Source of the DNA: JBDUCV01 sp040003255
GTDB lineage: Bacteria > Actinomycetota > Actinomycetes > Mycobacteriales > Jatrophihabitantaceae
Direction of reading: 5' to 3'
DNA length: 64,000 bases
Assembly (NCBI GenBank): GCA_040003255.1
Contig: JBDUCV010000002.1
Location: 1 to 64,000 of the forward strand
The notes under the pieces are model-generated. The model saw nothing but the letters and a program-made list of their open reading frames with translations, was not told the origin of the DNA and searched no databases. Positions 40,683-49,214 of the stretch are shown here, one piece after another. Numbering within the stretch: the stretch's first letter is position 1; each line of letters begins with the position of its first letter. The position numbers and the translations under genes are program-made.

Positions 40683-42148
40683 GGCGCGTGCTAGCACTCG
40701 GCGTCGCGGGGGCGGTCGCGATCGGCGCGAGTTCCTGGTGGGTCGCCGCCGTGCCGGTGACGTTCCGGCAGGATCGTCCGGGCGTCGTCGAGTGGTTCCC
40801 GCTCGGCGGCGCGGTACCACGAGTCGCGTACTACGCCGGGCTAGGGGCGCTCATCTTCAGCTGGCTGATGGTCGGACGCCGGCTGCTGCTCGGCGAACGG
40901 ATTCCATCCGCGCAGATTGGCAGGTACGCGATCTGCTGCGCCCTGCCGCTACTGCTCGCGTTGCCATTCGGACGGGACATGTGGGCGTACGCCGCCCAAG
41001 GAAACCTGTTCCACCACGGACTGGACCCCTACGCCCACGGGCCGGCGGATCTGCCCGGCGCATACAGCGACGAGGTCAGCCTCGTCTGGCGCCGCAGTAC
41101 CACCCCGTATGGCCCGCTGTGGATGCTCCTCAGCCGGGCGGCCGTACCGGCAAGCGGCGAACATGTGCTGCTCACCGCACTTCTGTTGCGGCTGCCCGCG
41201 TTCGCCGGACTGCTGCTGTGGATCAGGGCACTGCCGAAGCTCGCCGCAAACGTCGGCGCACGTGCCGATGTCGCCCTCTGGCTGGGCGCGGCATGCCCGC
41301 TGACCGTCGTGCTGGGCATCGGTGGAGGCCACAACGACCTGCTGATGGCAGGACTGATGGTGGCCGGTGTCGCCCTCGCCAGCCGGGGTGGCCCGCTGCC
41401 CGAATTAGCCCTCGCCGGTGCCGTCGTCGGGTTGGCTGTCGCAGTCAAGTCCCCAGCAGCGGTGGCACTCGCGTTCACCGTTCCCCTTTGGCTGCACGCC
41501 AGGCACTTTCCGATGACCGCGCGGCGAGTGCTCGTGGCTGGTGCGGTCGCGCTGTCCGGCGCGCTGGTCGCGTTCGCCGTGATCACCGCCGTCAGCGGGC
41601 TGGGCCTCGGCTGGACGAGACAGGCCAGCACCGACGTCACGGTGGTCAGCTGGCTGTCGCTGCCGACCGCGCTGGCGATGCTGAGCAAGGTGGTCACCGG
41701 GACGCTGGACGGGGCCACCGCAGTCGATGGCACCATGCGCGCGATCCGTGCCGTCGGCGAGGCCGTCGCCGCCGCCACCGTCGCGGCCCTGTCGTGGATG
41801 GCGTTTCGCCGAGCACCGCTGGCCTGGCTGACGATTGCGCTTGCCGCGGTCGCGGTGCTCGTGCCGGCCGTCCAGCCGTGGTACTTCTGCTGGGCCTTGG
41901 CCTTCGCCGGCCTGGTCGTCGCCCGGCGATCCGCCCTGCTCGCACTCGCCACCCTCGTCGTGGCTGCCGTCGTCCTGGTGCGACCCAATGGGCAAGGTTT
42001 GGAAATGAAACCCGCCGCGCTGCCGATCATTGCCGGATCGCTTTTCGTGTGCTGGTTGGCGTTGCGCGCCGTGCCCGGCCGATCAGCGCCGGACGACGAC
42101 CGTACCGAGCACGCCCGGGCCGAGGTGCGCGCCGACGACGGCACCTAG
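40679..42148 (+). CDS. MptB-like polyprenol-phosphate mannose-dependent mannosyltransferase
   Basis: This 489-residue GT-C membrane enzyme has RDMWAYAAQGNLFHHGLDPY at about residues 99-118, then WRRSTTPYGPLWMLLSR and GGGHNDLLMAGLM. These are the signatures of MptA/MptB alpha-mannosyltransferases that use polyprenyl-phosphate mannose for lipomannan-type glycans. It has about 12 hydrophobic helices. The start ATG overlaps the previous stop. The last 66 bases overlap the convergent degV gene. Acceptor and linkage are inferred only. Confidence 0.8.
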   Translation: MRRVLALGVAGAVAIGASSWWVAAVPVTFRQDRPGVVEWFPLGGAVPRVAYYAGLGALIFSWLMVGRRLLLGERIPSAQIGRYAICCALPLLLALPFGRDMWAYAAQGNLFHHGLDPYAHGPADLPGAYSDEVSLVWRRSTTPYGPLWMLLSRAAVPASGEHVLLTALLLRLPAFAGLLLWIRALPKLAANVGARADVALWLGAACPLTVVLGIGGGHNDLLMAGLMVAGVALASRGGPLPELALAGAVVGLAVAVKSPAAVALAFTVPLWLHARHFPMTARRVLVAGAVALSGALVAFAVITAVSGLGLGWTRQASTDVTVVSWLSLPTALAMLSKVVTGTLDGATAVDGTMRAIRAVGEAVAAATVAALSWMAFRRAPLAWLTIALAAVAVLVPAVQPWYFCWALAFAGLVVARRSALLALATLVVAAVVLVRPNGQGLEMKPAALPIIAGSLFVCWLALRAVPGRSAPDDDRTEHARAEVRADDGT

Positions 42149-42937
42149 CTCGGAGGTGTGCAGCAGACGAAGGCCGGGCAGGGCGCCGCGCAGCTGCTCG
42201 GCCACCGCAGCGGCGCGATCCGGTGCGGACAGGTGATGCACGGCGACATCGACCGGACCGGTCCCCGCCGCGCCGGCGGTCAGCTGCACCAGCCTCGCGA
42301 TCGCCTTCGCCGAGGTGCGCACCTTTTCCAGCGGCATGATCTGGCCGTCCAGCATGTGCAGCAGGGGCTTCACCGACAGCGAGGTGCCCACCAGCGCGGC
42401 CGCGGTGCCAATCCGCCCGCCCCGGCGCAGGTACTCCAGGGTGTCGACGTAGAAGTACGTGCGGGTCCGATCGACGGTCGACACAGCCGTCTGCTGTACT
42501 TCCGATACCGTGCCACCCTCCCGCGCAGCTGCGGCGGCGGCCAGCACCGCGAAGCCGAGCGCCATTGCCGTCGATCGCGAATCGACCACCCGCACCGTCC
42601 CGTAACCGAAGTCCTGCGCCGCGAGAACTGCGGACTCCCAGGTGCCAGACAATGCGGCCGACAGGTGGATCGACACGACGTTGCTCGCCCCGGCCTCCAG
42701 CGCGGACTGATACGCCGCCGCGAAGTCACCCGGCGTCGGACGGGACGTACGGACGAACATTCGCTCGCGCAGCGCCTTCGTCACGTCGGTCGGGGTGATA
42801 TCGACGCCGTCGGTTCCGGTGCGATCGCCGATCGACACGTGCAACGGCACCACCGCAACGTCGAACTCGTTGGCGACGCCCCGCGGCAGGTACGAGGTCG
42901 AATCGGTGACGATCGCGACCGCCGGGCGCCCTGACAT
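42083..42937 (-). CDS. DegV-family fatty-acid-binding protein
   Basis: DegV/FakB-like proteins bind a fatty acid and present it to a kinase. The protein of about 284 residues contains VAIVTDSTSYLPRGVANEF, TSRPTPGDFAAAYQSALEAG, VVSIHLSAALSGTWESAVLAA, RVVDSRSTAMALGF and YLRRGGRIGTAAALVG, all DegV motifs. The ATG at 42937 is chosen because TAGAGT lies seven bases upstream. It overlaps the MptB-like gene end by 66 bases. It is divergent from a lipid kinase/phosphatase with a 23-base gap. Confidence 0.9.
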   Translation of the reverse strand: MSGRPAVAIVTDSTSYLPRGVANEFDVAVVPLHVSIGDRTGTDGVDITPTDVTKALRERMFVRTSRPTPGDFAAAYQSALEAGASNVVSIHLSAALSGTWESAVLAAQDFGYGTVRVVDSRSTAMALGFAVLAAAAAAREGGTVSEVQQTAVSTVDRTRTYFYVDTLEYLRRGGRIGTAAALVGTSLSVKPLLHMLDGQIMPLEKVRTSAKAIARLVQLTAGAAGTGPVDVAVHHLSAPDRAAAVAEQLRGALPGLRLLHTSELGAVVGAHLGPGVLGTVVVRR

Positions 42938-42944
42938 GCCGGGA

Positions 42945-42954
42945 ACTCTAGGCT
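42945..42954. promoter_or_regulatory. overlapping divergent -10 boxes (degV / PAP2-lipid kinase)
   Basis: The ten bases ACTCTAGGCT read TAGGCT on the plus strand, six bases from the ATG at 42961, and TAGAGT on the minus strand, seven bases from the ATG at 42937. The two boxes share the central TA. The intergenic gap is only 23 bases, so both mRNAs would be leaderless. Confidence 0.65.
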
Positions 42955-42960
42955 GCACAG

Positions 42961-44430
42961 ATGATCTCGCTCCGGTGGTGGAACTCGGCCGGGATCATCC
43001 GCCGGGACGATGCCGCGGCCCGCGCGCTCGCCCTGCAGGAGTACCCACCGGCCGTCGACCGTGGATTCCGGCTACTCACAAGGTCGGCGGACAGGTCGGT
43101 GCTGTGGCTGGGCATCGCCGCAGGTCTGGTCGCAACGCGTGACCGGCGTGCCCGCCGAGCCGCGGTCCGTGGGGTCGGCTCGATCGCAGTCGCCAGCTTG
43201 CTCGCCAACCAGCCCGCGAAACGGGCCGTGCCGCGCCGTCGCCCATTGCTCGCCTACCTGCCACTGGCCCGTGTTGCCCACCGGGTGCCGACATCGAGCT
43301 CGTTCCCGTCAGGTCACTCCGCCTCGGCCGCGGCGTTCGCGGTGGGTGCGGCATTGGAGCTCCCACCCCTCGCCGTGCCACTCGGTGCGCTCGCCGCCGG
43401 GGTCGCGTTCTCTCGGGTGTATACCGGCGTCCACTACCCGAGTGACGTCGTTGCCGGCGTCGCACTCGGTGCCACCGTGGCGGCGGTGGGACGGGCCGTC
43501 GTCCCCGCGCACAGCCGCGAGCCACGATGCATCGGCAGCGAAACGGCTGCGCCGCAGCCGCTCCGCCCGACAGGAAGGGGGCTGATCGTCGTCGCCAATC
43601 CCCTCTCAGGGCGAGGAGCGGCTGTTCGTACCGGCGACGTCGTTCGGCAAGAACTGCCCGACGCTGAGGTGCTCGAGCTGGACGAGGACGACGATGTCAT
43701 GGAAAAGCTGCGGGACGCGGCGAAGCGCGCCGAGGTGCTGGGCGTGGCCGGCGGAGACGGAACGGTGAACACGGCCGCGACCGTCGCTGTCGAGACTGAT
43801 TTGCCGCTGCTTGTCCTGCCTGGGGGCACCTTCAACCACTTCGCGAGGGACCTCGGCCTGGCTGAGATGGCAGACTCGATCGAGGCACTCGCCACCGGAC
43901 GCGCGGTCCGAATCGACGTGGGAGACGCGAGCGGAGCCTTGTTCGTCAACACCTCGAGCCTGGGCAGCTACCCGCACTTTGTCGCGGTGCGCGAACGCTG
44001 GGAGCGGCGCGTGGGCAAGCCGATTGCTGCGGCGATCGCGATCCGACAGGTGCTGCGAAAGTGCCCACCGCTGGCGGTCACGATGGACGGCGTGCCCCAT
44101 GAGCTCACCATGCTGTTCGTCGGCAACAACGTCTACCAGCCGCGAAACTTCGCCCCTCGGTGGCGCCCGCTCATCGACAGCGGCGAACTGGACGTGCGCT
44201 TCGTCGACGCCCGGCGACCGGGGACGATGCCTAGGCTCATGTTGGCAGCACTGGTGGGTCGACTGCACCGCAGCCCGCGTTACGTCCAGCTGCGGCGAAC
44301 CGAACTCGTCGTGCGGATGACTGGCGAGCCCGGGTTGCTCGCCCGCGACGGCGAGATCACCGACGCCCCGAGCGAGGTTATTTTCACCGTGCGGCGCAGG
44401 GCGCTCGTGGTGTACCGCGGCCCTGACTGA
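42961..44430 (+). CDS. fusion of PAP2 lipid phosphatase and diacylglycerol kinase-like domains
   Basis: This is a 489-residue two-domain protein. Residues 1-190 carry the PAP2 signature: KRAVPRRRP, SSSFPSGHSAS and SRVYTGVHYPSD. Residues about 210-489 are a DAGK/YegS-like lipid kinase with VVANPLSGRG, GVAGGDGTVNTAA and VLPGGTFNHFARDLGL. No strong signal peptide is visible; membrane helices lie in the PAP2 half. It could dephosphorylate and rephosphorylate lipids such as phosphatidate or undecaprenyl species. Substrates are not shown by sequence. The start is leaderless. Confidence 0.9.
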   Translation: MISLRWWNSAGIIRRDDAAARALALQEYPPAVDRGFRLLTRSADRSVLWLGIAAGLVATRDRRARRAAVRGVGSIAVASLLANQPAKRAVPRRRPLLAYLPLARVAHRVPTSSSFPSGHSASAAAFAVGAALELPPLAVPLGALAAGVAFSRVYTGVHYPSDVVAGVALGATVAAVGRAVVPAHSREPRCIGSETAAPQPLRPTGRGLIVVANPLSGRGAAVRTGDVVRQELPDAEVLELDEDDDVMEKLRDAAKRAEVLGVAGGDGTVNTAATVAVETDLPLLVLPGGTFNHFARDLGLAEMADSIEALATGRAVRIDVGDASGALFVNTSSLGSYPHFVAVRERWERRVGKPIAAAIAIRQVLRKCPPLAVTMDGVPHELTMLFVGNNVYQPRNFAPRWRPLIDSGELDVRFVDARRPGTMPRLMLAALVGRLHRSPRYVQLRRTELVVRMTGEPGLLARDGEITDAPSEVIFTVRRRALVVYRGPD

Positions 44431-47265
44431 TCAGACGACAAAGTTCACCAGCCGACCCGGGACGTTGACGACCCGCTTGGGCTCGCGACCGTCCAGTGCG
44501 GCAACGACCTTCGGATCCGCGCGGGCGGCAGCCTCGAGCACCGCCGGGTTGGACCCGGCCGCCAGCGCCAGCACCGAACGCACCTTGCCGTTCACCTGCA
44601 CGGGCACCTCGACCGTGTCGTCGGCCAGCAGCGCGGGATCAGCAACCGGGAACGGCTGCCAAGCCAGCGACTGCTCGTGGCCCAGCCGCGACCAGAGTTC
44701 CTCCGCAGCGTGCGGGGCGAGCGGCGCCAGCATGAGCACCATCGGCTCGACAACCGAGCGGGGTGCGCCACCGTCCGGGTAGGCATGGGTCAGCGCGTTG
44801 TTCAGTTCAGTGATCCGTGCGATCGAGGTGTTGAAGCGCAGCGACTCGAATCCATCGCGCACGGCCGCGATCGTCTTGTGCAGCAGGCGGTTCAGCTGGT
44901 CGGGTGCCGCGTCGTCGGAGACGTGCGCCCGTCCGGTGTCCTCGGATACAACGGTGCGCCAGATGCGCTGTAGCAGTCGGAAGGAACCCACGACCGCCTT
45001 CGTGTCCCACGGCCGATCCTGCTCGAGCGGACCGGTGAACATCTCAAACAGCCGCAGGGTGTCGGCGCCGTACGCGGCGTACATCTCATCCGGCGTCGTG
45101 ACGTTGCGGAGCGACTTGCCCATCTTGCCGTACTCGCGGTTGACCGGCTCGCCGTCGTATAGGTATGTCGTCTCGCGGCCCTCGACCTTTTCCAGCACCC
45201 GCTCGGCCGGCACGTACGCCCCCCTGGCGTCGGTGTAGGCGTAGGCCTGCACGTAGCCCTGGTTCACCAGCCGATGGAATGGTTCGTTGCTCGATACGTA
45301 GCCCAGGTCGTGCAGCACCTTGTGCCAGAACCGGGCGTAGAGCAAATGCAGGACGGCGTGTTCGACGCCGCCGACGTAGAGGTCGACACCACCGTGCGGG
45401 CGATCCGCGTCCGGACCCATCCAGTACCGCTCGATCGCCGGGTCGACCAGCCGCTCGGCGTTCGTCGGATCCAGGTAGCGCAGCTCGTACCAGCAGGAAC
45501 CCGCCCAGTTGGGCATGGTGTTCGTCTCGCGCCGGTAGGTCTTCGGGCCGTCGCCAAGATCCAACGTGGCGGTGACCCAATCGGCCAGCCGGCCGAGCGG
45601 CGGCTCGGGCACGGAGTCGGCGTCATCGGGCGCAAAGGCAATTGGCGAGAATTCGTCGGTGTCGGGCAGCTCGATGGGCAGCATCGATTCAGGCAACGCG
45701 AGCGGCAGTCCGGTCTCGTCGTACACGATCGGGAACGGTTCTCCCCAGTACCGCTGCCGCGAGAACAGCCAGTCGCGCAGCCGGTAGGTGACCGCGCCGC
45801 GTCCGGCACCGTGCTGCTCGAGCCAGCCGATCATCTCCGACTTGGCCTGGTCCACCGGCAGGCCGTCCAGGAATTCCGAGTTGATCGCTGGCCCGTCACC
45901 CAGGAACGCCTTGCCGGCAAAGCCCCCCGTTGGTTGGACGGTGCGGATGATCGGCAGGCCGAAAAGCTCCGCAAACTCCCAGTCGCGCTCGTCCTGGCCG
46001 GGCACCGCCATGATGGCGCCGGTGCCATATCCCATCAGGACGTAGTCCGCGACGAAAATCGGCAGTTCGACGCCAGTGACCGGATGGGTGGCGAAGGATC
46101 CGGTGAAAACACCGCTCTTGGTCTTGTCCTCCTCGCGGTCCAGATCGGTTTTCGTAGCGGATTTCGTCTGGTACAGGGCGATGGCCTGCGCGGGGGTCCG
46201 GTGCCCACCGGTCCGGGACTGTGCGGTGCCCGCGGGCCAGGACGGCGCGGTGAGCTCGGCGACCAGCGGGTGCTCGGGCGCCAGCACCAGGTAGGTCGCA
46301 CCAAAGATCGTGTCCGGGCGGGTGGTGAACACCTCGATCGAGCCGGCGCCGGAGGAAAACTCGACGTGCGCCCCGCTCGATCGGCCGATCCAGTTGCGCT
46401 GCATGGTGCGCACTTTCTCGGGCCAGTCGATCCCGTCCAGGTCGGCGATCAGCCGGTCGGCATATGCAGTGATCCGCAGCATCCATTGGGGCAGCGGCTT
46501 GCGGAACACCTGGAAGTTGCCGCGCTCGCTGCGCCCGTCCGCCGTCACTTCCTCATTCGCCAGCACCGTGCCTAGACCCGGACACCAGTTGACGACCGAT
46601 TCGGCTCGGTAGGCAAGCCGGTGATTGTCAACGACCTGCCGGCGTTCGACATCGGAGAGCTGCGACCACAGCCGGCCGCCGTCGACCTTGCGGCTGCCCG
46701 ACTCGAACGCCGCGATCAGTTCCGCGATCGGACGGGCCCGGTCGGTGTCGACGTCATACCAGGAGTTGAAGATCGTCAGAAAGATCCACTGGGTCCAGCG
46801 GTAGTAGGACGGGTCGGTCGTGGCGAAGGTGCGGCGCCGGTCGTGGCCCAGTCCCATCCGGCGCAGCTGGCGCTTGAAGATTTCGATATTCGCATCCGTC
46901 GTGGTAGCTGGATGGGCACCGGTCTGTACGGCGTATTGCTCGGCCGGTAACCCGAACGCGTCGAAGCCCATGGTGTGCAATACGTTCTCGCCGCGCATCC
47001 GCAGGTACCGGGCGTAGACGTCGGTGCCGATGAAACCGAGCGGGTGACCGACATGCAGTCCCATGCCGGACGGGTAGGGGAACATGTCCATGACGAAGCT
47101 GTGCCGCCGTCCGGCGACCGCTTCGAAGCCCTCGCTCAGCGGGCCGTGCGGATTAGGGGCGTTGAAGGTGCCCTCGCGCTCCCACCGGTCCTGCCAAGAG
47201 TTCTCGATCTGATCGGCGAGCGCGGCCGCGTACCGGTGCGGGGGAATGTCGTCGGTGTTCACCAT
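44431..47265 (-). CDS. leuS: leucyl-tRNA synthetase
   Basis: This class I synthetase charges tRNA-Leu. The 944-residue protein has the HIGH-type motif PYPSGMGLHVGHPLGF, the editing domain with TTRPDTIFGATYLVLAPEHPL, and KMGKS in place of KMSKS (REYGKMGKSLRN), as seen in other actinobacteria. The ATG at 47265 has AGGAG upstream. Expression is probably controlled by the leucine-leader attenuator at 47305-47407. Its stop TGA abuts the convergent stop (TGATCA). Confidence 0.97.
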   Translation of the reverse strand: MVNTDDIPPHRYAAALADQIENSWQDRWEREGTFNAPNPHGPLSEGFEAVAGRRHSFVMDMFPYPSGMGLHVGHPLGFIGTDVYARYLRMRGENVLHTMGFDAFGLPAEQYAVQTGAHPATTTDANIEIFKRQLRRMGLGHDRRRTFATTDPSYYRWTQWIFLTIFNSWYDVDTDRARPIAELIAAFESGSRKVDGGRLWSQLSDVERRQVVDNHRLAYRAESVVNWCPGLGTVLANEEVTADGRSERGNFQVFRKPLPQWMLRITAYADRLIADLDGIDWPEKVRTMQRNWIGRSSGAHVEFSSGAGSIEVFTTRPDTIFGATYLVLAPEHPLVAELTAPSWPAGTAQSRTGGHRTPAQAIALYQTKSATKTDLDREEDKTKSGVFTGSFATHPVTGVELPIFVADYVLMGYGTGAIMAVPGQDERDWEFAELFGLPIIRTVQPTGGFAGKAFLGDGPAINSEFLDGLPVDQAKSEMIGWLEQHGAGRGAVTYRLRDWLFSRQRYWGEPFPIVYDETGLPLALPESMLPIELPDTDEFSPIAFAPDDADSVPEPPLGRLADWVTATLDLGDGPKTYRRETNTMPNWAGSCWYELRYLDPTNAERLVDPAIERYWMGPDADRPHGGVDLYVGGVEHAVLHLLYARFWHKVLHDLGYVSSNEPFHRLVNQGYVQAYAYTDARGAYVPAERVLEKVEGRETTYLYDGEPVNREYGKMGKSLRNVTTPDEMYAAYGADTLRLFEMFTGPLEQDRPWDTKAVVGSFRLLQRIWRTVVSEDTGRAHVSDDAAPDQLNRLLHKTIAAVRDGFESLRFNTSIARITELNNALTHAYPDGGAPRSVVEPMVLMLAPLAPHAAEELWSRLGHEQSLAWQPFPVADPALLADDTVEVPVQVNGKVRSVLALAAGSNPAVLEAAARADPKVVAALDGREPKRVVNVPGRLVNFVV

Positions 47266-47304
47266 GATCTCCTGAACGTCGTTCGTTGTCTGTCGGCAAA
47301 CGAA

Positions 47305-47367
47305 GAGCCCCTGCGAGGTGATCGCAGAGGCTCGGCCGCACTGACCCAGCTGGTGGTCAGCGCGGCC
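47305..47367 (-). promoter_or_regulatory. leuS transcription attenuator (two hairpins)
   Basis: On the minus strand GGCCGCGCTGACC and GGTCAGTGCGGCC pair over 13 positions (47334-47367), overlapping the leader-peptide stop. Next, GAGCCTCTGCGA pairs with TCGCAGGGGCTC (47305-47333), followed by TTCGTTTGCC, a terminator-like layout. I did not find a clear alternative antiterminator pairing by eye. Confidence 0.7.
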
Positions 47368-47395
47368 CGATAAGGAGCAGTCGCGCAGCACGCAT
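47357..47395 (-). CDS. leucine leader peptide of leuS
   Basis: This is a 12-residue ORF, MRAARLLLIGPR, with three consecutive leucine codons (CTG CTC CTT) and a stop inside the first attenuator hairpin. TACGAT exactly six bases before the ATG gives it a leaderless transcript. The design matches ribosome-mediated attenuation: shortage of Leu-tRNA stalls the ribosome and should permit leuS transcription. It is too short for standard gene callers. Confidence 0.75.
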   Translation of the reverse strand: MRAARLLLIGPR

Positions 47396-47401
47396 AGCCG
47401 C

Positions 47402-47407
47402 ATCGTA
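47402..47407 (-). promoter_or_regulatory. -10 box of the leuS leader transcript
   Basis: TACGAT on the minus strand, six bases, then the ATG of the leader peptide. Confidence 0.6.
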
Positions 47408-47430
47408 GCCGGATCGGGCAACACGCCAGT

Positions 47431-48084
47431 TCACGCCTGCGCGTCGGGCGCATCTTCCTCGACGGCGAGGCGCGGGATGACTGGCCCGGGCGGACCGGCG
47501 TTGTGCGCCCGCAGCTGCCAACGGACTGCGCCGTTCTGCTCGCACCGCAGCTCCGACCAGTGGCAATTGGCGAGCGGGCCCAGCACGTGCCGCTCCTGCG
47601 AGAGACCGAGCAGTTCCGCGCACAGGGCCATTGCCGTGGCGCTGTGGGTGACCAGCACGGAAAGTTCGACGTCGGGCAGTTCGTCGAACACGGCGCGGGC
47701 TCGGTCCGCGACCTGCTGGCGGGTCTCGCCGCCCCGGCGGCTGACGTCGCGGCCGTCGAGCCAGTCGGCGAATTCGTCCGGGTATCGCTGAGCAACCTCG
47801 TCCCGGGTCAGCCCTTCCCAGTGGCCGAGTGATCGCTCGCGCAGGCGCGGGTCGACATGGACGGGCAGGCCGGCGATCTCCCCCAACGGGGTCGCCGTCT
47901 GCATCGAGCGTGACGCGTCAGAGCTGACAATCACGGCCGGACGAAGCAGCGCCACCAGGGCGGCCACCTCGTAGGCCTGCGCTCGGCCGACATCGTCGAG
48001 CGGCGGGTCGGCCTGACCTTGGTAGCGACGTTCGGCGTTCCATGCCGTCCGTCCGTGCCGCAGCAGCAGAACTCGCCTACTCAT
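47431..48084 (-). CDS. histidine phosphatase (phosphoglycerate-mutase-like)
   Basis: This 217-residue protein has the phosphohistidine motif LLLRHGRTAWNAERRYQGQADPPL at the start, SSDASRSMQTATPL, RERSLGHWEGLTRDE and VTHSATAMALCAELLG. The gene order rsfS-gpm matches actinobacteria, where the homologue is a glucosyl-3-phosphoglycerate phosphatase in mycobacteria. The substrate here is unverified. The ATG at 48084 overlaps the rsfS stop by eight bases. Confidence 0.87.
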   Translation of the reverse strand: MSRRVLLLRHGRTAWNAERRYQGQADPPLDDVGRAQAYEVAALVALLRPAVIVSSDASRSMQTATPLGEIAGLPVHVDPRLRERSLGHWEGLTRDEVAQRYPDEFADWLDGRDVSRRGGETRQQVADRARAVFDELPDVELSVLVTHSATAMALCAELLGLSQERHVLGPLANCHWSELRCEQNGAVRWQLRAHNAGPPGPVIPRLAVEEDAPDAQA

Positions 48085-48457
48085 CGCCAGCCGGTGCCGG
48101 GTGCGGGTCGAAAAAGATGAAAGGGCAGTCCTTCCAGAGTCGCTCGAGGGCGTAGAACACCCGCTCCTCCGCATGCTGGACGTGCACCACGATCTCGGAA
48201 TAATCGAGCAGTACCCATCGTCCGTCGCGGCGACCCTCGCGGCGCAGCGGCTTGACGCCCGCGCGGCGTAGCTGCTCCTCGACCTCGTCGACGATGGCCT
48301 CGACCTGACGTTCGTTGTTGCCTGTAGCGATGACGAACACATCGGTGATCGCGAGCCGGTCGCTGACGTCGATCAGGACGACGTCGCTCGCGAGCTTGTC
48401 GGCGGCCGCATTCGCCGCGACCAGGGCAAGATCGCGTGCGGTGTCGGTGGCGGTCAC
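48077..48457 (-). CDS. rsfS: ribosomal silencing factor RsfS
   Basis: RsfS binds L14 and blocks subunit joining in starved cells. The 126-residue protein holds LASDVVLIDVSDRLAITDVFVIATGNNERQV and GRWVLLDYSEIVVHVQHAEERVFYALERLW, the full RsfS/DUF143 pattern. The GTG start has TAAGCT six bases upstream. It sits between nadD and gpm. Confidence 0.95.
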   Translation of the reverse strand: MTATDTARDLALVAANAAADKLASDVVLIDVSDRLAITDVFVIATGNNERQVEAIVDEVEEQLRRAGVKPLRREGRRDGRWVLLDYSEIVVHVQHAEERVFYALERLWKDCPFIFFDPHPAPAGDE

Positions 48458-48463
48458 GGCCCG

Positions 48464-48469
48464 AGCTTA
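48464..48469 (-). promoter_or_regulatory. -10 box for leaderless rsfS
   Basis: TAAGCT on the minus strand, six bases, then GTG at 48457. Confidence 0.55.
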
Positions 48470-48472
48470 CGG

Positions 48473-49093
48473 TCAGCCAGACGCCGGAGCCGCCGTGTCG
48501 CGGTACAGCCGGTGCTTGGCGATGTATTGCACGACGCCGTCGGGCACGAGATACCAGATCGGGTTGCCCGCCCGCACCCGATCCCGGCAGGCGCTCGACG
48601 AGATCGCCATGGCGGGCACGTCCACCAGCGTCACGGTGTCCATCGGCAGGTGCGCGTCAGACAGCTCGTAGCCCGGGCGCGTCACGCCGACGAATCTGGC
48701 CAGCCGGACCGCTTCCTCGTGCTCCTTCCAGGACAGGATCTGCGCGAGCGCGTCCGCCCCGGTGATGAAGAACAGTCGCGCGTCCGGACGCTGCGCGGCG
48801 ATGTCGCGGATCGTGTCGATGGTGTACGTGGGTCCGGGCCGGTTGATGTCGACCCGGCTCACCCAGAACCGCGGATTGGACGCAGTGGCGATCACCGCCA
48901 TCAGATAGCGGTGCTCAGCCGGACTGACCGCCCGGGCACTCTTCTGCCACGGCGCGCCGGTTGGGACAAAGATCACCTCGTCCAGCCCGAACCGCTGCGC
49001 CACCTCACTGGCGGCGGTCAGGTGGCCGTGGTGTATGGGATCGAACGTCCCGCCCATGATGCCGACACGTCGGGCCTGCGCGGCTGCGGTCAT
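48473..49093 (-). CDS. nadD: nicotinate-nucleotide adenylyltransferase
   Basis: NadD adenylates nicotinate mononucleotide in NAD synthesis. The 206-residue protein has GIMGGTFDPIHHGHLTAASEVAQRFGLDEVIFVPTGAPWQK with the H-x-GH motif, FITGADALAQILSWKEHE, and the end SACRDRVRAGNPIWYLVPDGVVQYI. TAGGAT lies eight bases before the ATG, so the leader is very short. The gene follows proA by 121 bases. Confidence 0.95.
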   Translation of the reverse strand: MTAAAQARRVGIMGGTFDPIHHGHLTAASEVAQRFGLDEVIFVPTGAPWQKSARAVSPAEHRYLMAVIATASNPRFWVSRVDINRPGPTYTIDTIRDIAAQRPDARLFFITGADALAQILSWKEHEEAVRLARFVGVTRPGYELSDAHLPMDTVTLVDVPAMAISSSACRDRVRAGNPIWYLVPDGVVQYIAKHRLYRDTAAPASG

Positions 49094-49214
49094 GGCCGCC
49101 CATCCTACGGACGCATCCTTGCCACCGGGCTAAAGGTTCTCCTGCCCCGCCCCCGCAACAAGCCGACCGCAGGCGCGACGACGGGGTCGGTTGCCGAGCC
49201 GGCTGATATTGACT

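Noticed and set aside
45274..46575. 433-codon plus-strand frame opposite leuS
   Set aside because: Same reason: GC-rich antisense frame, His/Arg/Gly-rich with no domain, inside an intact synthetase gene.
47266..47424. In-frame extension of leuS upstream to 47424
   Set aside because: It would span the leader peptide and both attenuator hairpins. The ATG at 47265 has a clear AGGAG and matches the family N-terminus.
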